From: Spirosoma validum
Lineage (GTDB): Bacteria; Bacteroidota; Bacteroidia; Cytophagales; Spirosomataceae
Direction: 5' to 3'
DNA: 64,000 bases
Assembly (NCBI RefSeq): GCF_014699035.1
Contig: NZ_JACXAA010000006.1
Coordinates: 310,001-374,000 of the forward strand
The notes under the pieces: generated by a model
Told to the model about the DNA's origin: nothing
The model's input: the letters and a program-made list of their open reading frames with translations, nothing else
The model's database searches: none
Made by a program: the position numbers and the translations under genes
Shown: one piece after another, positions 62,173 to 64,000 of the stretch
Numbering within the stretch: the first letter of the stretch is position 1
Layout: each line of letters begins with the position of its first letter

Positions 62173-64000
62173 CTACTTCTTTATAATCTGCTCTCCCGGC
62201 AGCAACCATACTCCCCGCGCTGATTGCCCATAAAACGATGTGCCAAATGGGATTTCCTGTCGCCGGATTCGACCATTTTTGAGACGCACATCCAAAGCCG
62301 TCGTGCGCGCATCTACGGGCGTAAACGTTTGTGGCTTTTCCACAGCAAACACACGTAATGGACCTCGATTTTCAGTAACCGCCAATCGACAGCGTCCCTG
62401 CGCATCTGGCCAGTTTACCAGCGCCTTCGCATTACCCGGAACGTAAAAACCCGTTTCAGCCATGGTCAGCGAAGCAAAATTTCCTTTACCATCACCTTTC
62501 AGCACCAGGCCGTTAAAGGCATCCATACGACCGGCAACCAAATCACTCCCGTGTTCATTACCTACCAACACCGCATCTAAATTGCCATCACCATCGACAT
62601 CCTGCGCCAGCATACCAAATACAGGGGCAGTCTGGGCCATAACCGGCAACGGGCGTACGTCGAACTGGCCGTTGCCTTTGTTTTCGATATAGCTGCTGGA
62701 CAGATAAGTTGCTGACAATTTCAGCGCCTGATTCCGTTCGTCGTCGGTCAGTATCTGGTTAATCGTTGCTTCACCGAAGGCATTGTATTTGATATACCGA
62801 CGCTTAATACCGATCATTTGCTTCACCATGTCGTCCCAGCCGAAGTATGGATATTCTTCATATTGCCCTTTTGCATTTTTGAAATATACTGTCGGGAAGG
62901 CGTCATAAAAGCCGTTATTATCGAAATCACCAGCATAGATACGTACCGGATGTTCAGTACTGGCACGTAGCAAATTGTTCTGACCGAGATTACCCGCCAG
63001 ATAGTCGATATCGCCATCGTTATCGAAATCGCCGGGAGTCAGAGAATTCCAGAAGCCGGATTTATCGGACAGGCCGCTATTCTCAAGCGGTTTGAAATAA
63101 CCTTTTTCGTTACGTAGCATAGTGAGCGGAGCCCATTCACTGGCCAGCAGCAAATCAACGTAACCATCTTTATCGTAATCTGTCCATAGCGCATCGCAGG
63201 TTAAACCACCTTTGGTGAGAACGGGCGCGATCTGAGCCGTTACGTCTGTGAAATGCGGTTTACCGTTTCTGCTGTCGTTACGTAGTAAATAACTGGGCAC
63301 ACCCACTGGATATTTATACGGCTCGACGCGTCCACCCACAAACAGATCCAAGTCACCGTCACGATCAAAGTCAGCGGCTTTCACGCATGAGCCATCGACC
63401 CGAAAGTTAGGTAATGCATCTTGTGCCAGCGTAAAGTTGCCTTTCCCATCGTTCACATAAAGTCGATGTCTCAACGCTTCAGCCAGTTGATCCGGGTTAA
63501 ACTCCGTACTGCCACTTGCTGCATACAGATCCATATCACCGTCGCTATCGGCATCGAAAAGCAATAGGCCAGCGTCTTCCGATAATTTGGCCGGTAACGC
63601 TTTTAATGTGAACCGACCCGTTGGCTGCTGAAGCAATACTTCTGTCGAATAATTTGAACTTCCGCCAACAACCATATCCATCAGTCCGTCACCGTTAACA
63701 TCTCCTACAGCCAGTGCGGGGCCATATTCGGTGAGCTTATGCAGTAGGGTCTTTTGCAGGTTGAAGTCGATAATGTCCGTTTCTTCGTGCCGGTACGTAA
63801 TCCCAAGCGCGGCTGTTACATCCTGCAACAAAGGGGTCGGTAGTGCAGTAATTGAATGGGGAACCGGTCGGGCATCCGTTGCCTTAAGCGTAATCACCTG
63901 ATCGGCACTGACATTTGGCAGAATTTGGACTCGCCCACCAGGCCAGGTTACTTTCAGGTTTTTAATAGTGGCCTCCTTACCCAACCCAAGATGTGCAACT
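62173..64000 (-). CDS. FG-GAP/VCBS repeat protein with ASPIC/UnbV domain (5' end beyond window)
   Basis: The frame is open through the right edge, so the N-terminus lies outside. The first visible residues (HLGLGKEATIKNLKVTWPGG) form the ASPIC/UnbV motif. The following ~500 residues hold FG-GAP/VCBS repeats with the calcium-binding pattern DxDxDG: GDVNGDGLMDMVVG, FDADSDGDMDLYA, ADFDRDGDLDLFVGG, TDYDKDGYVDLLLA, DVDGDGNLDAVLVG. The repeats fold as a beta propeller. A homologous repeated family sits on the cell surface of many Bacteroidota. The C-terminus (LPGEQIIKK) has no sorting tail. No function can be given. Confidence 0.92.
   Translation of the reverse strand, partial: VAHLGLGKEATIKNLKVTWPGGRVQILPNVSADQVITLKATDARPVPHSITALPTPLLQDVTAALGITYRHEETDIIDFNLQKTLLHKLTEYGPALAVGDVNGDGLMDMVVGGSSNYSTEVLLQQPTGRFTLKALPAKLSEDAGLLLFDADSDGDMDLYAASGSTEFNPDQLAEALRHRLYVNDGKGNFTLAQDALPNFRVDGSCVKAADFDRDGDLDLFVGGRVEPYKYPVGVPSYLLRNDSRNGKPHFTDVTAQIAPVLTKGGLTCDALWTDYDKDGYVDLLLASEWAPLTMLRNEKGYFKPLENSGLSDKSGFWNSLTPGDFDNDGDIDYLAGNLGQNNLLRASTEHPVRIYAGDFDNNGFYDAFPTVYFKNAKGQYEEYPYFGWDDMVKQMIGIKRRYIKYNAFGEATINQILTDDERNQALKLSATYLSSSYIENKGNGQFDVRPLPVMAQTAPVFGMLAQDVDGDGNLDAVLVGNEHGSDLVAGRMDAFNGLVLKGDGKGNFASLTMAETGFYVPGNAKALVNWPDAQGRCRLAVTENRGPLRVFAVEKPQTFTPVDARTTALDVRLKNGRIRRQEIPFGTSFYGQSARGVWLLPGEQIIKK

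Noticed and set aside
1-64000. search for tRNA, rRNA, CRISPR arrays, phage genes or integrases
   Set aside because: No cloverleaf, regularly spaced repeats with spacers, or recognisable phage or recombinase proteins were found. A tRNA could be missed by eye.

Overview
The window is a continuous piece of chromosome from a Bacteroidota bacterium, most likely of the class Cytophagia (Spirosoma-like). Several features point there. It has PorP/SprF-type type IX secretion genes and cargo with type A and type B sorting tails, carboxypeptidase-regulatory-domain TonB receptors, a DUF4249 lipoprotein and propeller-type sensor kinases. Promoters match the Bacteroidota TAnnTTTG -7 consensus, and Shine-Dalgarno sites are generally weak. 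No rRNA, tRNA, CRISPR array, transposase or prophage was seen. Most of the window is housekeeping and cell-surface genes separated by intergenic hairpins. Species-level placement is inference.

Layout. 1-5.6 kb: a 3'-truncated SNF2 helicase with a SWIM zinc finger, an unknown multi-pass membrane protein and a TrpD2/YbiB-like protein. 5.7-8.6 kb: L-2-hydroxyglutarate oxidase, Dps, a Nudix hydrolase and a DinB-like protein. 8.6-13.6 kb: a divergent pair of a PorP/SprF-like outer-membrane protein and a 1217-residue PKD protein with a type B (gliding-motility) C-terminal sorting domain. 13.7-17.5 kb: ruvB, an ArsR-type regulator, a VTT/TVP38 membrane protein and a cystathionine gamma-synthase-like enzyme. 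17.6-20.2 kb: a TonB-dependent receptor whose mRNA leader is a clear TPP riboswitch, so probably a thiamin-compound receptor. 20.2-28.7 kb: DUF4926, a TPR membrane protein, ribH, lysC, an MNT/HEPN pair overlapping the start of serS, a DUF349 protein and ettA.

28.7-34.8 kb: two sodium:solute symporters, a bacterial myo-inositol oxygenase with every metal ligand present, a beta-lactamase-fold serine hydrolase and an unknown protein. 34.8-40.6 kb: a minus-strand lipid and translation cluster in the order yceD-rpmF-plsX-fabH-efp-accB-accC, with hairpins in several gaps. 40.6-49.7 kb: an EamA transporter, an S41 protease, a DEDDh exonuclease, a propeller-type histidine kinase and a prolyl oligopeptidase. 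49.7-51.0 kb: an AT-rich stretch with no credible gene but a good promoter match. 51-55 kb: a large secreted protein with two near-identical 245-residue repeats, followed by a smaller protein with a type A sorting tail. 55.1-58.5 kb: a small beta-barrel protein, msrA and two tandem ppk2 genes joined by a hairpin. 58.6-64 kb: a TonB receptor/DUF4249 pair, a perfect 40-bp hairpin and a 5'-truncated FG-GAP/ASPIC-UnbV protein.

The observations most worth following up are the MNT/HEPN module translationally linked to the essential serS gene, the very long perfect intergenic hairpins, the duplicated surface-protein module behind a long leader, and the myo-inositol oxygenase neighbourhood. I did not find a clearly new multi-gene defence or biosynthetic system.
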